Assembly (NCBI RefSeq): GCF_024171955.1
Contig: NZ_JAMTCS010000012.1
Location: 124,001 to 188,000 of the forward strand
Reading direction: 5' to 3'
DNA length: 64,000 bases
Source of the DNA: Promicromonospora thailandica
GTDB taxonomy: Bacteria > Actinomycetota > Actinomycetes > Actinomycetales > Cellulomonadaceae
Shown here: positions 42,547-50,890 of the stretch, in pieces
Position numbering within the stretch: the stretch's first letter is position 1
Layout of the letters: each line of letters opens with the position of its first letter
Program-made: the position numbers and the translations under genes
The notes under the pieces: generated by a model
Seen by the model: only the letters and a program-made list of their open reading frames with translations
What the model was told of the DNA's origin: nothing
The model's database searches: none

Positions 42547-43224
42547 CTACATCAGACCGGGCACTTCCCGGCCGACGGCGGCCCGGACCGCGGCAGGCAG
42601 CTCCGCCCAGTCGTCGGCCGTGTCGAGGTCGACGGCGGTACCGGGCCGGTGCACGACGGAGGCGTCCAGCCCGGCCGCCGCGGCCTCGACGAGGTGCGCC
42701 GCGAGCGATCCCACGCCGAACCGGAACCGGAACCCGACCTCGGTCTCGAAGGGGAGACCGGCGGGCGAGGGGGGCGGGACCAGGAGGAGGTTGGTGCCGG
42801 AGCGGTTGCGGTCCGTCGCGATCACCACCGGGGCGGGCTCGGCCAGGAGCGCCATGACGTCCGCCCGGGTCAGGGCGGGCAGGTCGGCGTGCGCCACCAG
42901 CAGGCGGGCCGACGACGGCGCCCGCGCCGCGAGCACCTCGCGCGCGTGCTCCAGGGCGGCGTTCAGGCCCGGCCGTGCCACCGGCTGCTCCAGCACCTCG
43001 ACGTCCAGCCCCGCCAGCGACTCGCGCGTGAACGCCGGGTCGGCCGTCACCACGACCACCCCGTCCACGCCGTCCGAGGCGAGCAGCGTCCCGACCACGT
43101 GCCGGGCCAGCACCCGCACCAGGCGGCGCCGCGCGCCGGGATCCAGCACCGCGGCCAGCCGCGACTTGCCGGAGACGCCGTCCCGCAGCGGCACCACCGC
43201 CGTCGCGCCGCCGGGCCGGGTCAC
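42547..43224 (-). CDS. cofC: 2-phospho-L-lactate (or phosphoenolpyruvate) guanylyltransferase
   Basis: A 225-residue nucleotidyltransferase for coenzyme F420: VVPLRDGVSGKSRLAAVLDP at the N-terminus with the CofC GKSRL motif, VVVVTADPAF, LLVAHADLPALTRAD and ATDRNRSGTNLLLVPP. It activates 2-phospholactate (2-PEP in actinobacteria, as FbiD) with GTP for CofD. GTG 43224 overlaps the cofD stop (GTGA), so the two are coupled. CofE/FbiB is not in the window. Confidence 0.93.
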   Translation of the reverse strand: MTRPGGATAVVPLRDGVSGKSRLAAVLDPGARRRLVRVLARHVVGTLLASDGVDGVVVVTADPAFTRESLAGLDVEVLEQPVARPGLNAALEHAREVLAARAPSSARLLVAHADLPALTRADVMALLAEPAPVVIATDRNRSGTNLLLVPPPSPAGLPFETEVGFRFRFGVGSLAAHLVEAAAAGLDASVVHRPGTAVDLDTADDWAELPAAVRAAVGREVPGLM

Positions 43225-44156
43225 GCGAGGGCCAGCAGCTCGCGGGCCAGGCGCTCGCGGCCCGGCGGGCCGCCCATGATCGTGTCGGTGACGCGCACCG
43301 TGAGGCCGAGGTCGGCCACGGGGCCCGCGAGAGCGGCATCGCGCTCGTCGATCACCATCACGTCGACCAGGTCGGCGTAGATCCGGGCGACGCCCAGGGC
43401 CGACACCTCGTGCCCCAGCGACTCCAGGATCTGTGCGGCCGGACCCTTGATCGCCTGGCCGCCCACGATGGGGCTGACGGCCACGCGGCGGCCGCGGGCA
43501 CCGGCCAGCGCCGCGCGCACGCCCGGCACCGCGAGCAGCGGCTCGATCGACAGGAACGGGTTGGACGGCGCGAGCACCACCAGGTCGGCCGCCAGCGCGT
43601 CGAGCACGCCGGGGGCGGGGCGGGCGGCGTCGGCGCCGTCGAAGTGCAGGCCCAGGACGGCGTCCGCGTGCTGCCGTCCCACGAAGTACTCCTGGAACCC
43701 GAGCCGGCCCGACGGGGTGTCCACGAGGGTGGCCAGCCGGTCGTCGGTCACGGGCAGGACGCGCGGCCGCACGCCCGCCGCGCGGGCGAGGTGTGCGGTC
43801 ACGGCGGACAGCGGCTCGCCCCGGCGCAGCCGGGCCGTGCGCACGATGTGCGTGGCCAGGTCGCGGTCGCCGAGCGTGAACCAGGTGTCCTCGCCGAGGT
43901 CCTTCAGCGCGGCGAGCGTCGCGTACGACTCGCCGCGCAGCCCCCAGCCGCGGTCCTCGTCGTTCAGCCCGGCGAGGGTGTAGAGGACGGTGTCGATGTC
44001 GGGGGAGATGGCCAGGCCGTGGAGCTCGACGTCGTCGCCGACGTTCACGACGACGGTGAGCCCGGGCGTGCCGCCGGACGTCGCGCCGAGCGCGAGATCG
44101 AGCCCGTGCGCGAGGCGCGCACCGCCGACACCGCCGGCGAGGAGGGTGACGTTCAC
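43221..44156 (-). CDS. cofD: 2-phospho-L-lactate transferase (F420 synthesis)
   Basis: A 311-residue CofD/FbiA protein that transfers the (dehydro)phospholactyl group to Fo. Signatures are VTLLAGGVGGARLAHGLDLA at the start, VNVGDDVELHGLAISPDIDT, ERGWGL-like DEDRGWGLRGESYATLAALK, and VSPIVGGQAIKGPAAQILES near the end. The length is typical. It is the first gene of the cofD-cofC pair and is divergent from the thiamine-binding protein gene across 83 bp. Confidence 0.95.
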   Translation of the reverse strand: MNVTLLAGGVGGARLAHGLDLALGATSGGTPGLTVVVNVGDDVELHGLAISPDIDTVLYTLAGLNDEDRGWGLRGESYATLAALKDLGEDTWFTLGDRDLATHIVRTARLRRGEPLSAVTAHLARAAGVRPRVLPVTDDRLATLVDTPSGRLGFQEYFVGRQHADAVLGLHFDGADAARPAPGVLDALAADLVVLAPSNPFLSIEPLLAVPGVRAALAGARGRRVAVSPIVGGQAIKGPAAQILESLGHEVSALGVARIYADLVDVMVIDERDAALAGPVADLGLTVRVTDTIMGGPPGRERLARELLALA

Positions 44157-44239
44157 GCGACGAGCCTACGTGCGCGCCGGGGCCGTGTGGAGGCCACCGT
44201 GGAGGCGAGGTACGCCACACCACCAGGCACACTAGGGGC

Positions 44240-44563
44240 ATGGCTGTCTTCGCGTTCTCCGTCGCCCCCATGACCGCGGGCGAGTCCGTCGCCGAGCAGG
44301 TCGCCGAGGCCGTCCGGATCGTCCGGGAGTCCGGGCTGCCGAACCGGACCACCTCGATGTTCACCGAGATCGAGGGGTCCTGGGACGAGGTGATGCCGGT
44401 GATCCAGCGCGCGACCGACGCCGTCGCGCGCGGCGGGCACCGGGTGTCGCTCGTGATCAAGGCCGACATCCGGCCGGGTGCGGCCCCCGGGCAGATCGAC
44501 TCCAAGATCGCCCGGGTGGAGGAGCGGCTGGCCGCCGACGAGGCCGAGACCGGTCACTCCTGA
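44240..44563 (+). CDS. MTH1187/YkoF-family thiamine-binding protein
   Basis: A 107-residue ferredoxin-like protein: FAFSVAPMTAGESVAEQVAE, IVRESGLPNRTTSMFTEIEG and WDEVMPVIQRATDAVARGG match the thiamine-binding MTH1187 family. It is believed to bind thiamine or HMP in the cytoplasm. No transport genes are adjacent. ATG 44240 is the only plausible start. Confidence 0.88.
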   Translation: MAVFAFSVAPMTAGESVAEQVAEAVRIVRESGLPNRTTSMFTEIEGSWDEVMPVIQRATDAVARGGHRVSLVIKADIRPGAAPGQIDSKIARVEERLAADEAETGHS

Positions 44564-44672
44564 CCGCGCCCGCCCAAGTCTCACCACACCTTCACCCGCG
44601 TGTTTCCAGTACCGTGCGTCCGGCCTTTAGGCTAAGGCGGACCAATGTCGCAGGACCCGGGGAGATCACGAG

Positions 44673-46748
44673 ATGCCACTGTTCGAGGTCGATACCCAGC
44701 GGCCCCTGCTGGTCACGTCCGCGGGCGGCGCGAGGGGAACCGAGCCGGGCCTGAAGACGACGGCGAACCAGGTGGTCGACTCCCACATCGACGGTCTGCT
44801 CGGTGAAGAGGTCTTCCCCATCGCGCAGGGTTCCGGCCCGGACGAGCCCCACCTGCTCGCGCTCGACGCGTCCGGCTCGCCCGTGGTGGTGGAGCTCGTG
44901 GCCGACCTCGACCGGGAGAACCTGGCCAAGGCCCTGGACCACGCGGGTGCGGCCGGCCGCCTCACACGTGCGGACCTGGCGGCGCGCTACAGCGGCGGCG
45001 CCAGCTCGTTCCAGCACGACGTCGCGGCCTTCTACGACAGCGTTCCGATCACCCGCACCCAGGCCGGCAAGAACGGCGGCTCGGGCGCGCGGCTCATCAT
45101 CATCTGCCAGAACGCGCCCGACGAGATCCTCAACGCCGTGGACTTCCTGCGGCAGCCGTCGATGCCGGTCGAGGTGCTGAAGATGGGCGTCGTCAACTCC
45201 GACGACGGCCGTAAGTTCCTCGACGTCTCGCCGCTCGTCGTGCACCTGCCCCCGGGCCTGCCCGCGCCCAAGTCGGCTCCGATCGGCGGCACGATCACCG
45301 CCTCGATGGGCGGGTCCGTCAGCTCCTCGATGGGCGCCGGCGTGACCGGCGGCGTCGCGGGCGGCGGGTCCGCACCGAAGGACGCCTTCGAGGAGGGCGT
45401 CAAGGTCGGGTACGCCCTCACGGGCAAGATGCCGGTCGTGGCCCAGGCGCCGCAGGCCCGCGGCGACCGCGAGCCGCACGCGCTGCAGTCCCGGTCCGAG
45501 CGGGCGGCCAAGCAGGCCGAACGCTCCCACCAGACGGGCGCGCCCGCACCGCTCGCGGACAACCCGCAGGCCGGTCCCACCAACGCCGCGACCGGCCTGC
45601 GGTCGAGCCTGCGCACGGGCGGCGCCCGCGGCGGTGCGCCCGAGCGTGCCGCCGGCACACGCGCCGGCCGCAGGGCCCAGTCGGCCGAGGCGGCGCCGGT
45701 CCCCGCCCCGCCGACCCCGGGCTCGGGTGCCCCCGTCTCACCGGTCCGGCCCGGCGCCGAGTCCCGGCCGACGCCGACCACGCCGCCGCGTCTCGCGACG
45801 AGCCGCTCGTCGCTCGGCGACCAGGCCGCGCCCCCGGCACCGCCCGCTCCGCCGGCGCAGCAGTCCCGCCCCGCGACCCCGGCCGAGCCCGCTCCGGCGG
45901 TGCGCCGCCGGTCGCGCACCGACCGGTTCGCGGCGTCGTCCCAGCCCGACGAGCCGACGTCGCCCTACCCGCCGTCCGCCCCCACGCCGTCGGCCGGACC
46001 CACCTACCAGCCCGCCCCGGCCCCGCAGCCGGAGCCGGACGAGGACCTCTGGCAGCCGGCGCCCTACGACGGCGCGCCGGCCTACGGCGGTGCCGCCGAG
46101 GAGCCCGCCGACCTCGACATCACGCAGCCGCGCTACACGCGCGAGCCGGCCTACCAGTCGGGGTCGAGCTTCGCGCCCGCCCCGGCGCCGTCGGCGTACG
46201 GTTACACGGCCGACGCACCCGCGTACGACCAGGGCGGGTACGGGTACGGCGAGCAGTCGGCGTACGGCTCGTCCTTCGTCGACGGCGCGGCCCCCGCCGC
46301 CCCGGCGGCGCCGGACCAGGCGTCGTGGGAGTCCGGCGGCTACCTGTCCGGGCCCGCCGACGGCTACGGCCAGCCGACGTTCGACGCCGACCCGTTCCCG
46401 ACGAGCGCCCCCGAGGCACCCGCCCGGCCCGTGCCGCCGAACGAGAGCATCCGGGCCAGCACCCCCATGCTGTTCGAGGAGGAGGACGACCCGGACCTGG
46501 AGGCGCTCGCCCGCAGCATCGGCACGCCCACGCGCATCGTCTGGTCGCGGCCGCGCCGCAACCAGCACTTCGAGGCGATGCTCCTGCCCGACGGCGCCAT
46601 CGAGCTGACCAACGGCGCGCGCTACCGGCACCCGGACTCGGCCGCCACGGCGGCGTCCGGCTCGTACACGGCCGACGGCTGGAACGTCTGGCGCATCGGC
46701 GACACCGGCCCGACGCTGGTCGAGGAGTTCTCCCGCCGGTTCGCCTGA
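44673..46748 (+). CDS. Degenerate nuclease-like domain fused to a C-terminal RAMA-like domain
   Basis: A 691-residue protein in three parts. Residues 1-190 resemble PD-(D/E)XK proteins of the NucS/DUF91 type (PHLLALDASG then SPVVVELVADLDRENLAKAL and DHAGAAGRL). The metal site would be D65, E74 and position 76, but residue 76 is Val where Lys is expected, so cleavage is unlikely. Residues 190-610 are a disordered Pro/Ala/Ser-rich linker with Tyr-Gly repeats. The last 75 residues (GTPTRIVWSRPRRNQHFEAM, LPDGAIELTNGARYRHPDSA, GWNVWRIGD) fit the RAMA domain of restriction- and methylase-associated proteins, which may recognise modified DNA. It is a stand-alone gene; function is unknown. Confidence 0.7.
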   Translation: MPLFEVDTQRPLLVTSAGGARGTEPGLKTTANQVVDSHIDGLLGEEVFPIAQGSGPDEPHLLALDASGSPVVVELVADLDRENLAKALDHAGAAGRLTRADLAARYSGGASSFQHDVAAFYDSVPITRTQAGKNGGSGARLIIICQNAPDEILNAVDFLRQPSMPVEVLKMGVVNSDDGRKFLDVSPLVVHLPPGLPAPKSAPIGGTITASMGGSVSSSMGAGVTGGVAGGGSAPKDAFEEGVKVGYALTGKMPVVAQAPQARGDREPHALQSRSERAAKQAERSHQTGAPAPLADNPQAGPTNAATGLRSSLRTGGARGGAPERAAGTRAGRRAQSAEAAPVPAPPTPGSGAPVSPVRPGAESRPTPTTPPRLATSRSSLGDQAAPPAPPAPPAQQSRPATPAEPAPAVRRRSRTDRFAASSQPDEPTSPYPPSAPTPSAGPTYQPAPAPQPEPDEDLWQPAPYDGAPAYGGAAEEPADLDITQPRYTREPAYQSGSSFAPAPAPSAYGYTADAPAYDQGGYGYGEQSAYGSSFVDGAAPAAPAAPDQASWESGGYLSGPADGYGQPTFDADPFPTSAPEAPARPVPPNESIRASTPMLFEEEDDPDLEALARSIGTPTRIVWSRPRRNQHFEAMLLPDGAIELTNGARYRHPDSAATAASGSYTADGWNVWRIGDTGPTLVEEFSRRFA

Positions 46749-46758
46749 GTTCGGGCGG

Positions 46759-47718
46759 TCACGGCCGCACGACCACCTTGCCGAACTGGCCGCCCTCGGC
46801 CAGCCGGGCCAGGCCGTCGGCGGCCCGCGCGAGCGGCACCTCGACGTCGATGACGGGCCGCACCCCGGTGCGGGCGCAGAACCGGGCGAGCGCGCCGAGG
46901 TCCTCGCGGGAGCCCATGGTCACGCCCTGCACCCGGAGCTCCTGGAAGAACACGCGGGTCAGCTCGGCCGGGGGAGCGTCGCCCGACGTCGCGCCGCACA
47001 CCAGCACCGTGCCGCCGGGGCGCACCGAGCGGATCGAGTGCGCCCACGTGGCCTGGCCCACCGACTCCAGCACGGCGTCCACGCGCGCGGGCAGCCGCGC
47101 GCCGGTCTCCACGGCGCCCGCCGCGCCCAGCGCCAGGGCGCGCTCCCGCTTCTCCGCGGAGCGGGACGTCACCCAGACCTCCAGGCCCGCCGCGGCGCCC
47201 AGGAGCACGGCCGCCGTGGCGAGCCCGCCGCCGGCACCCTGCACGAGCACGCGGTCGCCGGGCGCCAGGCCGCCCTTCGTGAACAGCATCGAGTACGCGG
47301 TGAGCCACGCCGTGGGCAGGCAGGCGGCCTCCTCGAACGACAGCCCGTCCGGCTTCGGCACGAGGTTGGCCGTGGGTACGGCGACCCGCTCGGCGAGGGT
47401 CCCGGGGTAGCGCTCGGACAGCAGCGACCGGTGCTCCCTCGGCCCGACGCCGTGGCCGTCGGCCCCGATCACGCCGTGCACGATCACCTCGGTGCCGTCG
47501 GGGGTCACGCCGGCGGCGTCGGTGCCGAGGATCATCGGGAGCTGCTCCTCGCGCAGGCCGACGCCGCGCAGCGACCACAGGTCGTGGTGGTTGAGGCTCG
47601 CCGCCCGCACGTCCACGGTGGTCCAGTGCTCCGGGGGCGCGGGTTCCGGCCGGTCTCCCACCTCCAGTCCGTCCAGCGGGCTGTCGGGCGAGAACCGGGC
47701 GACGTAGGCGGCACGCAT
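46759..47718 (-). CDS. Zinc-independent MDR-family oxidoreductase (quinone reductase-like)
   Basis: A 319-residue medium-chain dehydrogenase/reductase: VDVRAASLNHHDLWSLRGVG at the N-terminus, LPMILGTDAAGV, and the NADPH-binding GDRVLVQGAGGGLATAAVLL. The catalytic-zinc Cys is replaced (NHHDLW), and no structural-zinc Cys cluster is seen, as in quinone oxidoreductases. It is convergent with the RAMA-domain gene. The substrate is unknown. Confidence 0.88.
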   Translation of the reverse strand: MRAAYVARFSPDSPLDGLEVGDRPEPAPPEHWTTVDVRAASLNHHDLWSLRGVGLREEQLPMILGTDAAGVTPDGTEVIVHGVIGADGHGVGPREHRSLLSERYPGTLAERVAVPTANLVPKPDGLSFEEAACLPTAWLTAYSMLFTKGGLAPGDRVLVQGAGGGLATAAVLLGAAAGLEVWVTSRSAEKRERALALGAAGAVETGARLPARVDAVLESVGQATWAHSIRSVRPGGTVLVCGATSGDAPPAELTRVFFQELRVQGVTMGSREDLGALARFCARTGVRPVIDVEVPLARAADGLARLAEGGQFGKVVVRP

Positions 47719-47727
47719 GCGGTGACC

Positions 47728-48957
47728 CTAACCGACGCCCGACCAGCCGGCCGGGACGGTGCCCAGCCGCACGCGCTGCGGGTGGTCGCCGACCGGCGTC
47801 GACGTGATCTTCTCGCCGGTCGCGAAGTCGATCGACGTCACCTGGTCCGCCCCCGACTCGGAGACCACGCACGCGGTGCCGTCACCGGTCACGGTGGCCC
47901 AGTACGGCTTGTCGACGTCGACGAGCGGCCCCTCGGCGAGCGTGGCCCGGTCCACGACCACGGCGTAGTCGTCCATGGTCCCCGCGACGCACAGGTGCTC
48001 GCCGGTCGGCTGCACCGTCAGTCCGTGGTGCCGCGAGTCGTTGACCATGTCGGTGCGGCGGCCGTCGAACACGCGCGGCAGCGTCGCGACGCGCGTGATC
48101 CGGTCGGTGGCGACGTCGTACTCGAGGAACCCGCCGAAGAACGAGACCTGGAAGTAGAGCCGCGACCCGTCGGGGCTGAACGCGGCGGGGCGCACGGCGT
48201 CGGACAGGTGCTCCAGTCCCGCGGCGTCGAGCCGGTCGCGCATGTCGATCTCGCGGACCACCTCGAACGTCTCGGCGTCGGCCACGGTGATGACGCGGTC
48301 GCCCTTGAGGAAGTCCAGGGCCGGGTCGTCGAGGTCGTTGTTCACCTCACCGATCGACATGTTCCAGAGGAGCCCGTCAGCCGTGTAGACGTTCTCGTGC
48401 GGCTTGTCGCCCGTGGGGAAGGAGCCGAGCTCGGCCCCCGTCTCGATGTCGAGCACGTGCACGCGGTTGCCGGTCGACGCCGAGACGGCCACCTGCGTGC
48501 CGTCGGGCGAGACGGCCATGTGGTCGGCCCGGAAGCCGGACACCCGGAACCGCCACTCGACCTCGCCGGTCAGCAGGCTGATCGAGACGACGTCGGCGAA
48601 GCTGGGCCGCGAGACCACGAGCGAGGTGCCGTCGGGCGTGGTGTACAGGTCGTCGACGAGCTGGTCGTGGCCCTCGCCGACCGTCTCGCGGACCACCAGG
48701 AACGCCGCGAGCCGGATCGGGTCGCGGTAGATCTCACGCAGCCGCGCGTCGCGGTCCGGCACCACGTCGACCCGGCCCACGGGGGTCAGGTCGGGGCCCG
48801 AGGACACCACGGAGGCCGTGCCGTCCCAGTTGTCGGCGACGAACAGGACCTCGCGCGGCGGCGGGTCGGCGTGCGCGGGCGCGGTCGCCGCGGCGGCGGT
48901 GAGCGCGAGGGTGGTGGCGATCGAGAGTGCGGTGGAGAGTGCACGGCGCTGTGTCAC
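47728..48957 (-). CDS. Secreted beta-propeller (YncE-like) protein
   Basis: A 409-residue exported protein with a signal peptide ending near AAAATAPAHA (about residue 30). The rest is a repeated beta-propeller pattern, with blades carrying MAVSPDGTQVAVSASTGNRV, AFSPDGSRLYFQV and LTVQPTGEHLCVAGT, as in YncE/lactonase-like proteins. No catalytic residues are evident. It starts at GTG 48957 with a GAGGAG site, just past the hairpin at 48970-49005 that ends the upstream VOC gene. Confidence 0.82.
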   Translation of the reverse strand: MTQRRALSTALSIATTLALTAAAATAPAHADPPPREVLFVADNWDGTASVVSSGPDLTPVGRVDVVPDRDARLREIYRDPIRLAAFLVVRETVGEGHDQLVDDLYTTPDGTSLVVSRPSFADVVSISLLTGEVEWRFRVSGFRADHMAVSPDGTQVAVSASTGNRVHVLDIETGAELGSFPTGDKPHENVYTADGLLWNMSIGEVNNDLDDPALDFLKGDRVITVADAETFEVVREIDMRDRLDAAGLEHLSDAVRPAAFSPDGSRLYFQVSFFGGFLEYDVATDRITRVATLPRVFDGRRTDMVNDSRHHGLTVQPTGEHLCVAGTMDDYAVVVDRATLAEGPLVDVDKPYWATVTGDGTACVVSESGADQVTSIDFATGEKITSTPVGDHPQRVRLGTVPAGWSGVG

Positions 48958-48969
48958 TGGACGCTCCTC

Positions 48970-49005
48970 TTCGTCGGGCCGGTCGGCGGTGACCGGCCCG
49001 ACGAA
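48970..49005. terminator. Perfect 15-bp stem-loop between VOC and propeller genes
   Basis: TTCGTCGGGCCGGTC (48970-48984) pairs with GACCGGCCCGACGAA (48991-49005) around a 6-nt loop, 31 bp past the VOC stop on the minus strand. It probably separates the two transcripts, although it also lies within the leader of the propeller gene. Confidence 0.7.
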
Positions 49006-49036
49006 GATTACTGGAGTCGGGTTCAGTAACGGAAGT

Positions 49037-49477
49037 TCACCCGGCGGTGCTCTCTTCCGTGCCGATGTCGAACATCCACGCGATACCGAACTTGTCCGTG
49101 AGCGCCCCGTAGTAGTCGCCCCACGGTGCGAGCTCGAGCGGCTGGCTCGGGGTCGCGCCGTCGGACAGCTTCTCGTAGGCGCCCCTGATGTAGTCGTGGT
49201 CCTCCGGGCCGCCGGTGAGGGCGACCGTCACCCCCGCGGTGGGCGCGACGTAGGCCATGAAGGACGGGGTGTCGGCCGCCATGATGGTGAGGCCGCCCGG
49301 GGTGTCGAGCTGGCCGTGCATGACGAGGTCCCGGTCCTCGTCGGGTGTGGGCATCCCCTCCATGGGGACCCCGCCGAACGTGCTGATGTCGAGCTCGCCG
49401 CCGAGCACGGACCGGTAGAAGGCGAGGGCGTCCTTGGCCTCCGACCTGAAGCTGAGGTACGGGTTGAGCTTTGCCAT
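49037..49477 (-). CDS. VOC-superfamily PhnB-like protein
   Basis: A 146-residue vicinal-oxygen-chelate protein: LNPYLSFRSEAKDALAFYRS then VLGGELDISTFGG, MHGQLDTPGGLTIMAADTPS, and the C-terminal APWGDYYGALTDKFGIAWMF. This is the PhnB/DUF899-like branch of unknown function, often annotated as glyoxalase/bleomycin resistance-like. It sits between metX and the propeller gene with no operon link. Confidence 0.9.
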   Translation of the reverse strand: MAKLNPYLSFRSEAKDALAFYRSVLGGELDISTFGGVPMEGMPTPDEDRDLVMHGQLDTPGGLTIMAADTPSFMAYVAPTAGVTVALTGGPEDHDYIRGAYEKLSDGATPSQPLELAPWGDYYGALTDKFGIAWMFDIGTEESTAG

Positions 49478-49517
49478 ACGGCCACGCTAAGCCCGGGCCC
49501 GGCGGCGCGCGCGACGG

Positions 49518-50738
49518 TTACCCGAGGAACTCGCTGACCATCGGGCCGATCTGGTCGGCCTCGACCAGGAACCCGTCGTGGCCCACGTCGCTCGTGACGA
49601 TGCGCAGCGGCTCCGCGTTCGGGATCCACTGCGCGAGCCGCGCGGACTGCTGCGGCGGGAAGAGGCGGTCGCTGTCCACGGCGACCACGAGCGTGCGCGC
49701 CGTCACCTGGCTGAGCGCGGCCTCCACGCCGCCGCGGTCGCGGCCCAGGTCGTGGGACAGCATCGACTCGGTGAGCACCAGGTAGGAGTTGGCGTCGAAC
49801 CGGCGGGCCAGCTTGTCGCCGTGGTGGTCCAGATAGGACTGCACGGCGAAGCGGCCGCCCGCGAACGGGTCCTCGCCGCCCTGCGGCAGGCGCCCGAACC
49901 GCCGGTCGAGCTCGTAGCCCGTGCGGTAGGTGGTGTGGGCGATCTGCCGCGCGATGCCCAGCCCGGTGTGCGGGCCGTCGTCGTCCGCCGCGTCGTAGTA
50001 GTCGCCGCCGCGGAACCGGGGATCCACGCGGATCGCGGCGAGCTGGGGGTGCGCCCACGCGATCTGGTCGCCCGCCATCTGGGCGGTCGTCGCGATCGCG
50101 GCGAGGTTGCGCACGCCGATGCCCGCCTCCGGCCCGAGCAGCGCCCACTCCAGCACGCGCAGCCCGCCCATCGAGGCACCGATCACGAGCTCCCACGAGC
50201 GGATCCCGAGCGCCCGGGTCAGCGCGATCTCCACGGCCACCTGGTCGCGGGTGGTCACGTAGGGGAAGCGGCCGCCCCACGGGCGCCCGTCCTGCGCCGT
50301 CGACGACGGGCCCGTCGTGCCCTGGCAGCCGCCCAGCACGTTGGGCGCCACCACGAAGTACCGGTCGGTGTCGATGGGCCGGCCCGGGCCGACCATCTGC
50401 GACCACCAGCCCGCCGTCACGTGCCCCGGGCCGGCGTCGCCCGTGACGTGCGAGTCACCGGTGAGGGCGTGCAGCACGAGCACCGCGTTCGAGCCGTCGG
50501 GGGCCAGGGTGCCCCACGTCTCGTACGCGACGCGGACGGCGGGCAGCCGGCCGCCGGCCTCCAGCTCGAACGCGCCGACGTCGGCGAACTGCCGGTGCCC
50601 GGCGTCGTCGCCCTCGCGCCAGGCGCCGCTGGCCGGCACCGGTGGCTTGCTCCGGGACCGGGAGGTCTCGCCCGGCGCGGCGGGTGCGGGGCTCGGGTCA
50701 AGGGGACGGTGCTCGGCCTGCGGGGTGGTGACGGCCAT
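49518..50738 (-). CDS. metX: Homoserine O-acetyltransferase
   Basis: A 406-residue alpha/beta-hydrolase acyltransferase that acetylates homoserine for methionine synthesis. Signatures are ALTGDSHVTGDAGPGHVTAG, APNVLGGCQGTTGPSS, nucleophile GASMGGLRVLEWAL, catalytic Asp in VVAVDSDRLFPPQQ and His in DVGHDGFLVE. About 45 extra N-terminal residues are Pro-rich. ATG 50738 has a GGAGGAG site. It is downstream of metY, with a large palindrome between the genes. Confidence 0.95.
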   Translation of the reverse strand: MAVTTPQAEHRPLDPSPAPAAPGETSRSRSKPPVPASGAWREGDDAGHRQFADVGAFELEAGGRLPAVRVAYETWGTLAPDGSNAVLVLHALTGDSHVTGDAGPGHVTAGWWSQMVGPGRPIDTDRYFVVAPNVLGGCQGTTGPSSTAQDGRPWGGRFPYVTTRDQVAVEIALTRALGIRSWELVIGASMGGLRVLEWALLGPEAGIGVRNLAAIATTAQMAGDQIAWAHPQLAAIRVDPRFRGGDYYDAADDDGPHTGLGIARQIAHTTYRTGYELDRRFGRLPQGGEDPFAGGRFAVQSYLDHHGDKLARRFDANSYLVLTESMLSHDLGRDRGGVEAALSQVTARTLVVAVDSDRLFPPQQSARLAQWIPNAEPLRIVTSDVGHDGFLVEADQIGPMVSEFLG

Positions 50739-50831
50739 GGCTCCTCCTGCGGCTCGGTCTGGTGGGCGGCTCGGTGCGGCGGGCTCGGGGTGGGGAGCCG
50801 GTGCCGGGTGCCGGGGTCGTGCGCGCGGGAC

Positions 50832-50879
50832 ACGCCCGGGGCGGGCACCGGAGGATCCTCCGGTGCCCGCCCCGGGCGT
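50832..50879. terminator. 48-bp perfect palindrome between metY and metX
   Basis: Positions 50832-50879 are an uninterrupted perfect palindrome centred on GGATCC, starting 12 bp past the metY stop. As RNA it forms a very stable hairpin. Its place suggests a terminator or attenuator that lowers metX expression relative to metY. Confidence 0.8.
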
Positions 50880-50890
50880 CGAGGGTTCGA

